DNA of 48,238 bases from Gaiellales bacterium (GCA_036273515.1 DASUHM010000011.1:1-48238), one strand, 5' to 3'. Shown: positions 12,766 through 21,493, numbered from the stretch's first letter. Program-made: numbers and translations. The notes: generated by a model not told the origin, from the letters alone.

Positions 12766-14163
12766 ATGCACTCGATCACCTCCACACCCGGGGCGCTTCG
12801 CCTGTTTGCCGTCTCCGTCCTCGCCCGGCTGCCGCTCCCGACCTTCAGCATCGGCCTGCTGGTGCACACCCGCCATCTCACCGGCTCGTTCGCGGCCGCC
12901 GGGCTGGTCGCCGGCATCTACGGCGCGGCGCTCGGCATCGGCGGCCCGTTCCTCGGCCGGCTGGTCGACCGCTGCGGCCAGACCCTGGTGCTGATCGGCA
13001 GCGCCGTGGCGTCGGCGGCGCTCCTGGGCGTCATCGCGCTCATGCCGGCCGGCGCGCCTGTCCCGGCGCTCGTCGCCCTGGCATTCGGCATCGGCCTGGC
13101 GTCGCCGCCGCTCGGCGCCTGCCTGCGCACCGCGCTGCCGCGGATCCTGCCCGACCAGGAGGCCGTGCGTGCCTCCTACACCCTCGACGCAACCGCCGCC
13201 GAGCTGACCTGGATCCTGGGCCCGCCGCTCGTGCTCGCCCTCGGCGCCATCAGCTCGACCGGCATCGCCCTGGCCGTCTCGGGCGCCGTCCTCCTGGTCG
13301 CGACCACCGCATTCGCGGCCGAGCCTGCCTCACGCGGCCGGCGCCCGTCCGGCGACGGCAATCCCGGCCGCGGCGGCTGCCTGCGCTCCCCGGCGATGCG
13401 CACCCTCGTGCTCGTGTTGATCGCCGTCGGCGTCCTCTTCGGCGCCGTCGAGGTGGGCGTCGCGGCCGCCACGGCGAGGCTCGGTAGCACCGCGTCTGCC
13501 GGCCCGCTGCTCGGCCTGTGGGGCGCCGGATCGCTGATCGGCGGCATGGCTGCCGTCCGCCTCGGGGCGCGCCTGCGCGGCGCGTCCGGCCTCGCCCTCG
13601 TGCTCGCCGCGCTGGCCTGTGGTCACCTGCTGCTCGTCGCGGCCGCCGGCAGCGTGCTCGCGATGGCGGCCGTGCTCGTGCTCGGTGGCACGGCGATCGC
13701 GCCGACCTACGCGGTCGTCTACGCCATGGTCGACGATGCGGCGCCGGCCGGCACCGAGACCGAGGCGTTCGCCTGGCTCGGCACCGCCGTCGCGATCGGG
13801 GCGGCCGCCGGCTCGGCGGTCGCCGGGGCGGCCTCCGAGCACGCCGGGCCGCAGGCGGCGTTCGTCCTCGCGGCGGCCGCCGGAGCCGCTTCCGTGGCGC
13901 TGGTCCTCGCTCGTGGGCGCCTCCTGCCGCCCGCACTATCTCACCCTGTGGTCGAGGGTGATGGTTCTCGGAGCACCGATACCGGCTGGGGCGGCTCGAT
14001 GGCCACCCGCGGCAGTCGCCGATCCAGCCAGGCCGGGAAGACCCACGTGGCGCCGCCCAGGATCTGGAGGACGGCGGGCAGCAGGATCATGCGGATGACG
14101 ATCGCGTCCAGAAATACCGCGCTCGCCAGACTCACGCCGAACAGCTCCAGCCCGCGGTTGTGA
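12766..14163 (+). CDS. MFS transporter, probably an exporter regulated by the adjacent MocR protein
   Basis: This encodes 465 residues, of which about 1-390 form a typical twelve-helix major facilitator. The loop between helices 2 and 3 reads GGPFLGRLVDRCGQ, matching the MFS A-motif (G-x-L-x-D-R). The second half has AVVYAMVDDAAPAGTETEAF. Substrate unknown; divergence from a MocR regulator suggests an amino acid, amine or vitamin-related compound. The last ~75 residues are Arg/Ser-rich, not membrane-like, and are read antisense to the MMPL gene (13941-14163). The natural end is probably near 13940 and may have been lost through stop-codon change or frameshift. Confidence 0.8.
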   Translation: MHSITSTPGALRLFAVSVLARLPLPTFSIGLLVHTRHLTGSFAAAGLVAGIYGAALGIGGPFLGRLVDRCGQTLVLIGSAVASAALLGVIALMPAGAPVPALVALAFGIGLASPPLGACLRTALPRILPDQEAVRASYTLDATAAELTWILGPPLVLALGAISSTGIALAVSGAVLLVATTAFAAEPASRGRRPSGDGNPGRGGCLRSPAMRTLVLVLIAVGVLFGAVEVGVAAATARLGSTASAGPLLGLWGAGSLIGGMAAVRLGARLRGASGLALVLAALACGHLLLVAAAGSVLAMAAVLVLGGTAIAPTYAVVYAMVDDAAPAGTETEAFAWLGTAVAIGAAAGSAVAGAASEHAGPQAAFVLAAAAGAASVALVLARGRLLPPALSHPVVEGDGSRSTDTGWGGSMATRGSRRSSQAGKTHVAPPRIWRTAGSRIMRMTIASRNTALARLTPNSSSPRL

Positions 14164-16109
14164 CCACCCACGAAGGAGAGGAAGACGACGATCATGACCG
14201 CGGCGGCGGCCGTCACGACCCGTCCGGTCCGTACCAACCCGACGCGGATCGACGCCGTCGTGTCGCCCGTCCGCTTCCACTCCTCGTGGATCCTGCTGAC
14301 GAGGAACACCTGATAGTCCATCGAGAGCCCGAACACGATCGCGAACACGACCACCGGCACGTACGCGTCGATGGGGCCGGGTCGGATACCCAGCGGGCCG
14401 CCCAGCCAGCCGTGCTGGAAGATCGCCGTGGCGATGCCCATCGATGCGCCGATCGAGAGCAGGTTCATGGCCGCCGCCTGCACGGGGATCACGAGCGAGC
14501 GGAAGACGACCATGAGGAGCAGCGCCGAGAGTGCGACGACGACCCCGACGAACAGCGCCAGCTTGGAGTGGAGGACGTGCGAGAAGTCGATCGCGGTCGC
14601 GGTCCACCCGCCCACGTACACCCGCATCCCCGACGCGGCCGCCACGGGCGGGATCACGGCCGCACGCAGGTGCCGCACCAGGGCCGCCGTGGCAGCGTCC
14701 TGCGGCCCCGACGACGGGTCCACCGAGACGATCGCGGCCGTCCGGGCGGCGTTCAGTCGCGGAGTGCCGACCGCGGCCACACCGGGCGTGTCGCGAAGGG
14801 CCAGCGTCAGGCGCCGGATGCCGGAGGTGGCGCCGGGGCGGGGCAGCTCCGCGGCGACCTCGAGCGGTCCGTTTGCGCCCCGCCCGAATCCGGCCGCGAG
14901 CAGGTCGTAGGCCCTCCTGGTCGTGGTCGAGCGCTGATCGTTTCCGGCGTCGCTCAGCCCCAGCCGCAGCGAGATCACCGGGGCCGCGAGCGACAGCATC
15001 AGGACTGTCGCCGCGACGGCCGTCGGCCAGGGGTGGCGTTGGATCGCTCCGATCCACCGCGTCCACAGGCCCGTTTCCCCGGCTGTCGTCCGCCCCCGCC
15101 GCCCGCGTCCGAGCCGCTCGCCCAGCAGGCTGAGCAGTGCCGGCAGGAGCGTCGCCGACGCGGCCAGCATCAGGACGACCGTCACCGACCCGGCGACCCC
15201 GATGCTGTCCAGGAAGCCAACCCCGAGCGCGAACATGCCGAGAAGCGCGATCACGACGGTCATTCCCGCGAAGAGGACGGCGCGGCCGGCGGTGTCCATC
15301 GCAGACTCGAGCGCCGTCGCGACGTCGCCGCCGTTCTCGCGGTACGCCTGCCGGTAACGGGTCACGATGAAGAGCGCGTAGTCGATCCCGACGCCGAGCC
15401 CGATCATCGCCGCGACCTGGGGAACGAAGAACGCCATGTCGACCGCGTGACTCGTGAAGGCGACCAGGCCGAGGCCCGTACCGAGCCCGAAGAGCGCCGT
15501 CACGATCGGCAGACCCATCGCCAGCAACGACCCGAAGCTGAGGAGTAAGACGACGACTGCGGCGGCGAGGCCGATCGCGGTCGCCGCGCCCAGCGAGGGC
15601 CTCTGGGTCTGCTCGATCGCCTGGCCGCCGAGCTCGACCTCGAGCCCGGGCGACTGGATCGATCGCGCCGTGCGGACGACCGCATCGATCGCGGCGGTGG
15701 GGAGGTCGCCGGCCTGTTCGTCGAACGTGACGGTCGCGTACCCGATGCTCCCGCCGGGAGCGATCGAATCAGGAGGCGCGCCTCGCCCGAACGGGGCCGC
15801 GACGTCGGCCACGTGCGGCAACGCCGCGATTCGGGACAGCGACCGCCTGATCGACGAGCGGGTGGCCGGCGCGGTCAGCGACCCGGTCCGGGTGCGGTAG
15901 ACGATCTGGTCCTGATCACCCGCAACCGCGGGGAAGCGCGTGTCCAGGAGCTTCACCGCCCGGGACGAGTCCGTCCCGGGCAGCGACAGGTTGTTCTGGA
16001 ACCTGCTCCCGACCGCCATCGAGGCGGCCGAGACCAGGGCGAGCGCGACAGCCCATGCGGCGAGCACGAGCCCGCGGTGCCGAGCGCTGAAATGCGCGAG
16101 GCGACGCAT
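13941..16109 (-). CDS. MMPL/RND-family transporter
   Basis: This 722-residue protein has one N-terminal membrane helix, a large extracytoplasmic domain (about 35-175), five helices, a second large outer domain (about 390-510) and five or six more helices: the MMPL (mycobacterial membrane protein large) layout. Typical segments are GVGIDYALFIVTRYRQ in the first helix cluster and FGLSMDYQVFLVSRIHEEW in the second, which hold the conserved GxxxDY proton-relay motifs. The family exports lipids or drugs using the proton gradient. It is third in an operon with an ABC permease (1-nt gap) and ABC ATPase, so all three probably move or resist related hydrophobic compounds. Confidence 0.93.
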   Translation of the reverse strand: MRRLAHFSARHRGLVLAAWAVALALVSAASMAVGSRFQNNLSLPGTDSSRAVKLLDTRFPAVAGDQDQIVYRTRTGSLTAPATRSSIRRSLSRIAALPHVADVAAPFGRGAPPDSIAPGGSIGYATVTFDEQAGDLPTAAIDAVVRTARSIQSPGLEVELGGQAIEQTQRPSLGAATAIGLAAAVVVLLLSFGSLLAMGLPIVTALFGLGTGLGLVAFTSHAVDMAFFVPQVAAMIGLGVGIDYALFIVTRYRQAYRENGGDVATALESAMDTAGRAVLFAGMTVVIALLGMFALGVGFLDSIGVAGSVTVVLMLAASATLLPALLSLLGERLGRGRRGRTTAGETGLWTRWIGAIQRHPWPTAVAATVLMLSLAAPVISLRLGLSDAGNDQRSTTTRRAYDLLAAGFGRGANGPLEVAAELPRPGATSGIRRLTLALRDTPGVAAVGTPRLNAARTAAIVSVDPSSGPQDAATAALVRHLRAAVIPPVAAASGMRVYVGGWTATAIDFSHVLHSKLALFVGVVVALSALLLMVVFRSLVIPVQAAAMNLLSIGASMGIATAIFQHGWLGGPLGIRPGPIDAYVPVVVFAIVFGLSMDYQVFLVSRIHEEWKRTGDTTASIRVGLVRTGRVVTAAAAVMIVVFLSFVGGHNRGLELFGVSLASAVFLDAIVIRMILLPAVLQILGGATWVFPAWLDRRLPRVAIEPPQPVSVLREPSPSTTG

Positions 16110-16110
16110 C

Positions 16111-16950
16111 TCAACGCACCGCCGAACGCGTGAAGACGCGGATCGACACGGCCGTCAGGACGGCGGCGAAGAGCGCGACGACTCCCAGGCTGAGCGCGGC
16201 CATCATGCCGGTCGAGCTCATGCCCCAGATGTTCTCGAGGCCGCTGCGGTCGCCGAGCAGGCCGTAGCGCACCAGCGCAAGGCCGTGTGTCAGAGGCAGC
16301 AGCTTCGAAAAGTACGTCAGGCCCTGAGGCATCGCGACGATGGGAAAGAGCGACCCGGCCAGGAACCACGGCACGATCGCGATGGCCGGGACACGCGAGA
16401 TGTACTCCTCCTGCCGGGGCACGCGGGCCGCGAGCGTCTCGGCGATCCCGTACATGCCGATGGCGAAGAGCGTCGCCGCTGCCGCAAACCACAGCGTCCC
16501 CGACGCCGAGGCGTTGAAGTCGATCCCGCGCGCCAGGGCGGCAACGATCAGCACGCCGACCTGGAGCGCCGTCACGCCGAGGGCGACGACGAGGTTCGCG
16601 AGGACGAGCAGGGTCCGGGGGATGGGGGCTGCCAGCAGCTCCGGCTGGGCGCCGGTCTCGCGGTCGCCGATCACGCCGAGCCCGGCGAACATGGTGTTCA
16701 GCGGGATCAGCAGGCCGAGCGTGCCGGTGGCGACGTACGCCTCGTAGGCTGCGGACGTGTGCAGCGCGTTTCGCAGCGCCGGCGCGATCACGAGCGCGAA
16801 CAGCACCGGGGTCAAGAGGGGCACGACGAGCTCGCGCGGCGTCCGGGCCGTGAGCGTGAACCGGCGCCGCACCAGCGTGGCGAGCGCCTGGAGGTTGATG
16901 AAGGCCGGCGCCTTGCGCGCGACCGGCACGGGAGTGGCGAGGGTGGACAT
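16111..16950 (-). CDS. ABC-2 type exporter permease (DrrB-like)
   Basis: This is a 279-residue membrane subunit with six predicted helices. The region GLGVIGDRETGAQPELLAAP is the conserved cytoplasmic coupling segment of ABC-2 permeases of the daunorubicin-exporter (DrrB) type, and PWFLAGSLFPI with PLTHGLALVRYGL are family-typical. It pairs with the ATPase encoded upstream to form a full exporter. The gap to the ATPase stop is 22 nt and holds AAGGAG about 11 nt from the ATG. The MMPL gene starts 2 nt downstream, so the three are one transcript. Confidence 0.92.
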   Translation of the reverse strand: MSTLATPVPVARKAPAFINLQALATLVRRRFTLTARTPRELVVPLLTPVLFALVIAPALRNALHTSAAYEAYVATGTLGLLIPLNTMFAGLGVIGDRETGAQPELLAAPIPRTLLVLANLVVALGVTALQVGVLIVAALARGIDFNASASGTLWFAAAATLFAIGMYGIAETLAARVPRQEEYISRVPAIAIVPWFLAGSLFPIVAMPQGLTYFSKLLPLTHGLALVRYGLLGDRSGLENIWGMSSTGMMAALSLGVVALFAAVLTAVSIRVFTRSAVR

Positions 16951-16972
16951 GTGCGTCAGGTCTCCTTCGAGG

Positions 16973-17935
16973 TCAGGCGGCCGCGGAGATGCGGTCGCCG
17001 GTGAGGCGCAGGTAGACGTCGTCGAGGGTCGGCGGGCGGCTGCCGATCGAGGTCACGGGCAGCCCGATGCGGTCGATCGCGGCGATCGCGTCGCCGGCGG
17101 TGCGATCGCGGAGGGGGACGGTTAGCGTCGAACCGACCACGAATGCGCTGTCGTCGGCGATGCCCTGTGCCTGCAGGACGGCGAGGCCGGCCTGCGCGTC
17201 ACCGGCGACGCGGAGCTCGACGATCTCGCGGCCGAGGCCGGCCAGCAGCGCGGCGGGCGTGTCCAGGGCGACGATCTCGCCGAGGCGCATCACCGCGACC
17301 CGGTCGCACAGCCGCTCGGCCTCGTCCAGATAGTGGGTCGTCAGGACGATGGTCATCTCCGACCGCGCCCGCAGTGTCCCGATCACGTCGAGGAGCTCGT
17401 GCCGGATGCGAGGATCGAGGCCGACAGTGGGCTCGTCCAGGAAGAGCACGCGCGGGCTGGAGACGAGCGCGCGCGCGATCTCGAGGCGGCGCCGCTGCCC
17501 GCCGCTGTAGGTGGCGACCGGCCGGTCGACGATGTCGTCGAGGCCGAACGTCTCGACGCCCTCGGCGATGCGGTCGCGGGCGGTCGATCGATCGACTCGC
17601 CACAGCCGGGCGTGCAGCTCGAGGTTGCGCCGGCCGGTGAGCGGCCGGTCGATCACGGCGTCCTGGAAGACGACGCTCGAGATGCGGCGGGCCGCGAGCG
17701 GCTGCCGGGCGACGTCGTAGCCCGCCAGGCGGGCCGTGCCGCTGCTCGGGAGGATGGTGGTCGTGAGCATCCCGATCGTGGTCGACTTCCCGGCGCCGTT
17801 CGGCCCGAGCAGGCCGAACACCTCGCCGGGGGCCACCTGGAAGTCGACCTCCTTGACCGCCTCGACCTTGCCCGGATAGGTCTTGCCCAGCCGGCGCACG
17901 TCGATGATCGGGCGGTCGCGTGAGTCATTGCGCAT
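16973..17935 (-). CDS. ABC exporter ATP-binding protein (DrrA-like)
   Basis: This 320-residue nucleotide-binding subunit has Walker A GPNGAGKST, signature TYSGGQRRRLEIA, Walker B VLFLDEPTVGLDP and the H-loop LTTHYLDEAE, all intact. The C-terminal ~90 residues, including PTLDDVYLRLTG, are the extra domain of the DrrA/CcmA antibiotic-export group. ATG 17935 is chosen because AAGGAG lies 6 nt upstream; an in-frame GTG at 17959 lacks a ribosome site. It is first in the ABC-permease-MMPL operon and divergent from a tetR gene, with TetR-type half-sites between them, so induction by an exported compound is likely. Confidence 0.94.
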   Translation of the reverse strand: MRNDSRDRPIIDVRRLGKTYPGKVEAVKEVDFQVAPGEVFGLLGPNGAGKSTTIGMLTTTILPSSGTARLAGYDVARQPLAARRISSVVFQDAVIDRPLTGRRNLELHARLWRVDRSTARDRIAEGVETFGLDDIVDRPVATYSGGQRRRLEIARALVSSPRVLFLDEPTVGLDPRIRHELLDVIGTLRARSEMTIVLTTHYLDEAERLCDRVAVMRLGEIVALDTPAALLAGLGREIVELRVAGDAQAGLAVLQAQGIADDSAFVVGSTLTVPLRDRTAGDAIAAIDRIGLPVTSIGSRPPTLDDVYLRLTGDRISAAA

Positions 17936-18006
17936 GTGGCGCTCCTTGGTGTCGTTCACGGTGCACCCGGCCAGTCAACCGGTGCCCGGGCGGCAGCGCA
18001 TCGGCC

Positions 18007-18049
18007 GTTTGACCCATATTTCAAACACCTACTTCAAACAGGCGTTTGA
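18007..18049. promoter_or_regulatory. TetR operator region with four GTTTGA/TCAAAC half-sites
   Basis: Half-sites are GTTTGA (18007-18012), TCAAAC (18021-18026), TCAAAC (18034-18039) and GTTTGA (18044-18049). The last two form a perfect palindrome TCAAAC-AGGC-GTTTGA; the first two form GTTTGA-N8-TCAAAC. The whole lies between the divergent tetR gene and the ABC/MMPL operon in an AT-rich island, the usual place for a TetR operator that controls both. Confidence 0.75.
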
Positions 18050-18069
18050 TTTTCTGCGCGCGAGCGGCG

Positions 18070-18753
18070 ATGATGATCTGGATGTCCCGGGACGCCACCC
18101 GCCGCCGCATCCTCGACACCGCCGAGCGCCAGTTCGCGCTGCACGGCTTCGCGGGTACGTCGTTGCGCGGGATCACACGCGAAGCGGGCGTCAACGTCGC
18201 GGCGATCCACTACCACTACGGCTCGAAGGAGCAGCTCCTACGGGCGACGATGGAGCGCATCGTCGCGCCGGTCAACGCCGAGCGCCTGCGGCTGCTGGAC
18301 GAGGCGATCGCCGCGGCCGACGGGGCGCCCAGCGTCGAGGCGATCCTGAGCGCGTTTCTCTGCCCCGATCTGATTCTGATCCGCGATCTCGGTGAACGCG
18401 GCCTGATCCTCGCGCGCTTCTCCGGACGCTCCGCGACCGAGCCCGACGAGGTCGTCGGGCGCGTCCTGCGCGACGTGTTCGGCGATCTCGGCGCCCGGTT
18501 CGTCGACGCCCTGGCGCTGGCCGTGCCGGAAGCCCCGCCGGCCGAGCTCTGGTGGCGGCTCCGGTGCGTCGTCGCGATCATCACCTACCTGCTCGCAAAC
18601 ACCGGCACGACCCTGAGCCTGCTCGACCCCGATGACGTCGAGGGCACCGCCGAGCGCCTCGTCGCGTTCCTGGCTCCGGCGATCCGCTCGCCGCTGCCGT
18701 CCGCCGGCGCGATCACGGACGTCGCACGCGCGATGGCGGGAGCGGTCGTCTGA
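18070..18753 (+). CDS. TetR-family transcriptional regulator
   Basis: This encodes a 227-residue repressor. The helix-turn-helix is TRRRILDTAERQFALHGFAG followed by TSLRGITREAGVNVAAIHYH and YGSKEQLLRA. The C-terminal domain, with ERGLILARFSGR and a WWRLRCVVAIITYLL helix, resembles the CerR/YbiH-like branch, which senses hydrophobic drugs. It most likely represses the divergent ABC/MMPL exporter and itself through the TCAAAC half-sites. Starts at 18070, 18073 and 18082 are all in frame and none has a strong Shine-Dalgarno; MSRDATRRR at 18082 may be the true N-terminus. Its stop overlaps the next ATG as TGATG. Confidence 0.9.
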   Translation: MMIWMSRDATRRRILDTAERQFALHGFAGTSLRGITREAGVNVAAIHYHYGSKEQLLRATMERIVAPVNAERLRLLDEAIAAADGAPSVEAILSAFLCPDLILIRDLGERGLILARFSGRSATEPDEVVGRVLRDVFGDLGARFVDALALAVPEAPPAELWWRLRCVVAIITYLLANTGTTLSLLDPDDVEGTAERLVAFLAPAIRSPLPSAGAITDVARAMAGAVV

Positions 18754-20348
18754 TGGCGGCCGTTCGTGCCACGCCGGGCAGGCGGGCGGACGCGGTCCAC
18801 GAGGTCCGCCTTGCCGAGCTCGTGGCGGCGCTCTCGCTCGCGAGCGACCTGGGCGTCGGGCAGCCGATGGAGCACGTGCTGCGGGGCTGCCTGCTTGCAG
18901 TGGGCTTCGCCCGCGAGCTCGGGCTGCCCGAGGCGGAGCTCCGCGACGTCTACGACGTGGCGCTGCTTCGCCGCATCGGCTGCATGGCGGACTCGCGGGA
19001 GGCGTCGCGTCTCTTCGGCGACGAGCTGGCGGCCCGATCGGGCATCCTGTCGCACGGCTTCACGCGCAGGCCCCAGATCATGGCCTACGCCGTCGGCCGG
19101 ATCGGCGCCGGGCGCCCGCCGCTCGAGCGTGCCCGCACCCTGGCTGCGACGGCCGTGCGCCTGCCGGGCGTGTGGTCGGAGGCGGCCCGAGCGCACCTCG
19201 AGGTCGCCCAACGGCTGGCCGCCGGGCTCGGATTCGGCGACTCCGTCGTCACGGCACTCGGGCAGACGTACGCCCATTGGGACGGCGGCGGCCAGCCGCG
19301 CGGGCTTGGCGGCGAAGAGATCGTGCCGATCGCGCGCATCGTCGCGATCGCGGGCGACGCCGAGATCTTCCACCGCCTGGACGGCCTCGACGCGATGGCC
19401 GGCGTGATCCGGCGGCGGGCCGGGCGCTGGTACGACCCCGCGCTCACCCGCCGGTTCCTCGCGGCGGCGCCTGCGCTGACCGCCGGGCTCGACGGTGTCA
19501 CGTCGTGGGACGCGGTGCTCGCCGCCGAGCCCTCCCCCGACCGCCGCCTGTCCGACGGCGACATGGACGCCGCGCTGACCGCCCTCGCCGACTTCGTCGA
19601 CCTGAAGTCGCCGTACTTCTCCCGCCACTCGCGGGGCGTCGCCGAGCGCGCCGAGGCGGCGGCCAGGCAGCTCGGCCTCCCCGAGGCCGACATCCGGCTC
19701 GTGCGCCGGGCCGGCCTCGTCCACGATCTCGGCAGGGCAGGAGTCCCGAACAGCATCTGGGAGAAGGCCGGACCGCTCACCGAGTGGGAGTGGGAGCGGG
19801 TGCGCCTGCACACGTACTACCTCGAGCGAATGCTGGCGCGGGTGCCCAGCCTGGAGGCCGCGGTGCGCGTCGCCGGCCTGCACCACGAGCGGCTCGACGG
19901 GTCCGGGTATCACCGTGCCGCGGCGGCCGGCGACCTCTCTCTGGCGGCTCGCGTGCTCCAGGCCGCCGACGTGTGCCAGGCGCTCGGCGAGGCCCGTCCG
20001 CACCGTCCGGCGCGGACGCCGGGCGAGGCGGCGGACGAGCTTCGCCGCGAGGTACGGGCCGGGCGCCTGGACGGCGCGGCCGTGGAGGCGATGCTCTCCG
20101 CCGGCGCGCGCCGACCACGCCGGCGGCAATGGCCGGCCGGGCTGACGACGCGCGAAGTCGAAGTGCTGCGGCTCCTGGCCCGCGGCGACACGAACAAGGA
20201 CATCGCCAGGACGCTGTACGTCTCGCACCGCACGGTCGGTCATCACCTCCAGCACATCTATCGCAAGCTGGGGGTGACGACCCGGGCCGGGGCGACGCTG
20301 TTCGGGATGCAGCACGACCTGCTCGCGGCAGACACCGATCCGGGCTGA
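18753..20348 (+). CDS. Tandem HD/HD-GYP-like domains with LuxR-type DNA-binding domain
   Basis: This 531-residue protein combines a phosphohydrolase-like part with a transcription factor. Residues ~15-225 look like a worn first HD-GYP copy: metal residues are mostly lost, but the family tail HWDGGGQPRGLGGEEI is kept. Residues ~275-410 are a second copy with His292, His324-Asp325 (VHDLG), His353, His377-His378 (LHHERLDGSGY) and Asp406, so a metal site is possible; the GYP tripeptide reads GYH. Residues ~463-525 are a LuxR HTH (LTTREVEVLRLLARGDTNKD). It may sense or hydrolyse a nucleotide such as c-di-GMP and regulate transcription; that is inference. It is translationally coupled to tetR. Confidence 0.85.
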   Translation: MAAVRATPGRRADAVHEVRLAELVAALSLASDLGVGQPMEHVLRGCLLAVGFARELGLPEAELRDVYDVALLRRIGCMADSREASRLFGDELAARSGILSHGFTRRPQIMAYAVGRIGAGRPPLERARTLAATAVRLPGVWSEAARAHLEVAQRLAAGLGFGDSVVTALGQTYAHWDGGGQPRGLGGEEIVPIARIVAIAGDAEIFHRLDGLDAMAGVIRRRAGRWYDPALTRRFLAAAPALTAGLDGVTSWDAVLAAEPSPDRRLSDGDMDAALTALADFVDLKSPYFSRHSRGVAERAEAAARQLGLPEADIRLVRRAGLVHDLGRAGVPNSIWEKAGPLTEWEWERVRLHTYYLERMLARVPSLEAAVRVAGLHHERLDGSGYHRAAAAGDLSLAARVLQAADVCQALGEARPHRPARTPGEAADELRREVRAGRLDGAAVEAMLSAGARRPRRRQWPAGLTTREVEVLRLLARGDTNKDIARTLYVSHRTVGHHLQHIYRKLGVTTRAGATLFGMQHDLLAADTDPG

Positions 20349-20363
20349 TCGGGCCTGGATATA

Positions 20364-20382
20364 GGGCATTCGGCCGATGCCC
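20364..20382 (+). terminator. Possible terminator after the HD/LuxR gene
   Basis: GGGCAT (20364-20369) pairs with ATGCCC (20377-20382) around a 7-nt loop, 15 nt after the stop. There is no T-tract. The neighbouring gene has its own -10, so a stop to transcription here makes sense. Confidence 0.45.
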
Positions 20383-20399
20383 GCCGGCGGGGACGGTCG

Positions 20400-20405
20400 T
20401 ACCGT
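20400..20405 (+). promoter_or_regulatory. -10 element, leaderless start of the 61-aa membrane protein
   Basis: TACCGT lies 6 nt before the ATG at 20412; no Shine-Dalgarno sequence. Confidence 0.5.
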
Positions 20406-20411
20406 GGCGCC

Positions 20412-20597
20412 ATGGTCGCAATCCTCACCCGTCTCGCCGTAGGATTCGCGCGCTGGTTGCTCGTGCTCGTCACCCTTGCGGTCGCGCTCGTCGCCGGCGG
20501 GGCTCTGGTCGTTCCGCTCGCGATCCTCGCCCCGCCGCTGGCGCTCATCCTCGCAGGGCTGCTGGTGCTCTACGTGCTCGGCGCAACTTCCGGCTAG
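20412..20597 (+). CDS. Small membrane protein, 61 aa
   Basis: Almost the whole protein is hydrophobic: two predicted membrane helices (about 8-32 and 34-56) joined at a proline (VPLAILAPP), with a short arginine-containing N-terminus (TRLAVGFARW). No family recognised. Support for it being real comes from its own leaderless-type -10, the strongly membrane-like composition, and a stop codon that shares CTAG with the convergent oxidoreductase, a pattern repeated in the window. Confidence 0.6.
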   Translation: MVAILTRLAVGFARWLLVLVTLAVALVAGGALVVPLAILAPPLALILAGLLVLYVLGATSG

Positions 20598-21493
20598 AGT
20601 CGCTCGGCTGCCTCGAGCGCGATCAGCGCGTCGTTCGCGGTGGCCGCGTCGCCGGCGGCGCCGGTCTCGATCCGCTCCGCGAAGGCCCGGGCCTGGGCGC
20701 GCAGCGCGACCCGGAACGCCTCGTCGCCGCCCTCGCCCCAGAGCACCCGCTCGAGGGTGTGGCCGGCGGTGCCGAAGACCTCGACCCACACGCAGTCGCC
20801 GTAGGGAAAGCTCTGGCCGAGCGAGACGAATGCTGCGGTCCCGCCCGACAGCGACCCGAGCAGCTGGAGCCCCTCCGGCCCGGCGCCGGCCGGTGGCTGC
20901 GCCGAGGCGGCGAACGGGCCCAGCTCTTGCCCGGTCAGCCAGCGCAGCTGGTCGAGCTCGTGCACGCCCATGTCGACCGCGACGCCGCCGCTCGATGCCC
21001 GGAACTCGGGTGTGGGCGGCTCGCCGTCCCACTGGTAGCAGGAGACGAGCGTGAGCTCGCCCAGCTCGCCTCCCAGGACGCGCTCGCGCAGGGCGCGCAG
21101 CCCGGGCGCGAACCGGCGCCAGTAGCCGATCTGGAGCGTGCAGCCCGCGGCGTCTGCGGCCGCGGCCGCCGCCCGGGCCTCGGCGGCGGTCGTGCCGCAC
21201 GGCTTCTCGCACAGGATCGGCAGGCGGCGCAGGGCGCACGCCTCGACCAGGGACAGGTGCAGCGGCGACGGCGCGGCGATCAGCACCGCCTCGACCCCGC
21301 CGCCGGCGAACGCCGCGTCCAGGTCAGCGAAGGCCGCCGCCCCGGGCGCTGCCCGAAGCGCGGCCTCCCGCGCCGAATCCGCGGGGTCGACGATCGCGTT
21401 CACCCGCACCGACGGCTCGTCGCGCAGCGCCTCGGCATGCGTGATCCCCATCCTGCCCGCGCCGACGATCGCGAGGCCTACCGGTGTCGTCAC
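20594..21493 (-). CDS. Gfo/Idh/MocA-family NAD(P)-dependent oxidoreductase
   Basis: This is a 299-residue cytosolic dehydrogenase. The N-terminal Rossmann fold begins GLAIVGAGRMG (GxGxxG). The family catalytic lysine motif is ILCEKPCG, and the C-terminal alpha/beta domain contains GVAVDMGVHELDQLRWLTG. Members oxidise or reduce sugars, inositols or their amino derivatives; nothing here identifies the substrate. The length is slightly below the usual 330-370. The GTG at 21493 fits directly before TTPVGLAIVG; only a weak AAAGG lies upstream. It converges on the 61-aa gene with a 4-bp stop overlap. Confidence 0.88.
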   Translation of the reverse strand: MTTPVGLAIVGAGRMGITHAEALRDEPSVRVNAIVDPADSAREAALRAAPGAAAFADLDAAFAGGGVEAVLIAAPSPLHLSLVEACALRRLPILCEKPCGTTAAEARAAAAAADAAGCTLQIGYWRRFAPGLRALRERVLGGELGELTLVSCYQWDGEPPTPEFRASSGGVAVDMGVHELDQLRWLTGQELGPFAASAQPPAGAGPEGLQLLGSLSGGTAAFVSLGQSFPYGDCVWVEVFGTAGHTLERVLWGEGGDEAFRVALRAQARAFAERIETGAAGDAATANDALIALEAAERL

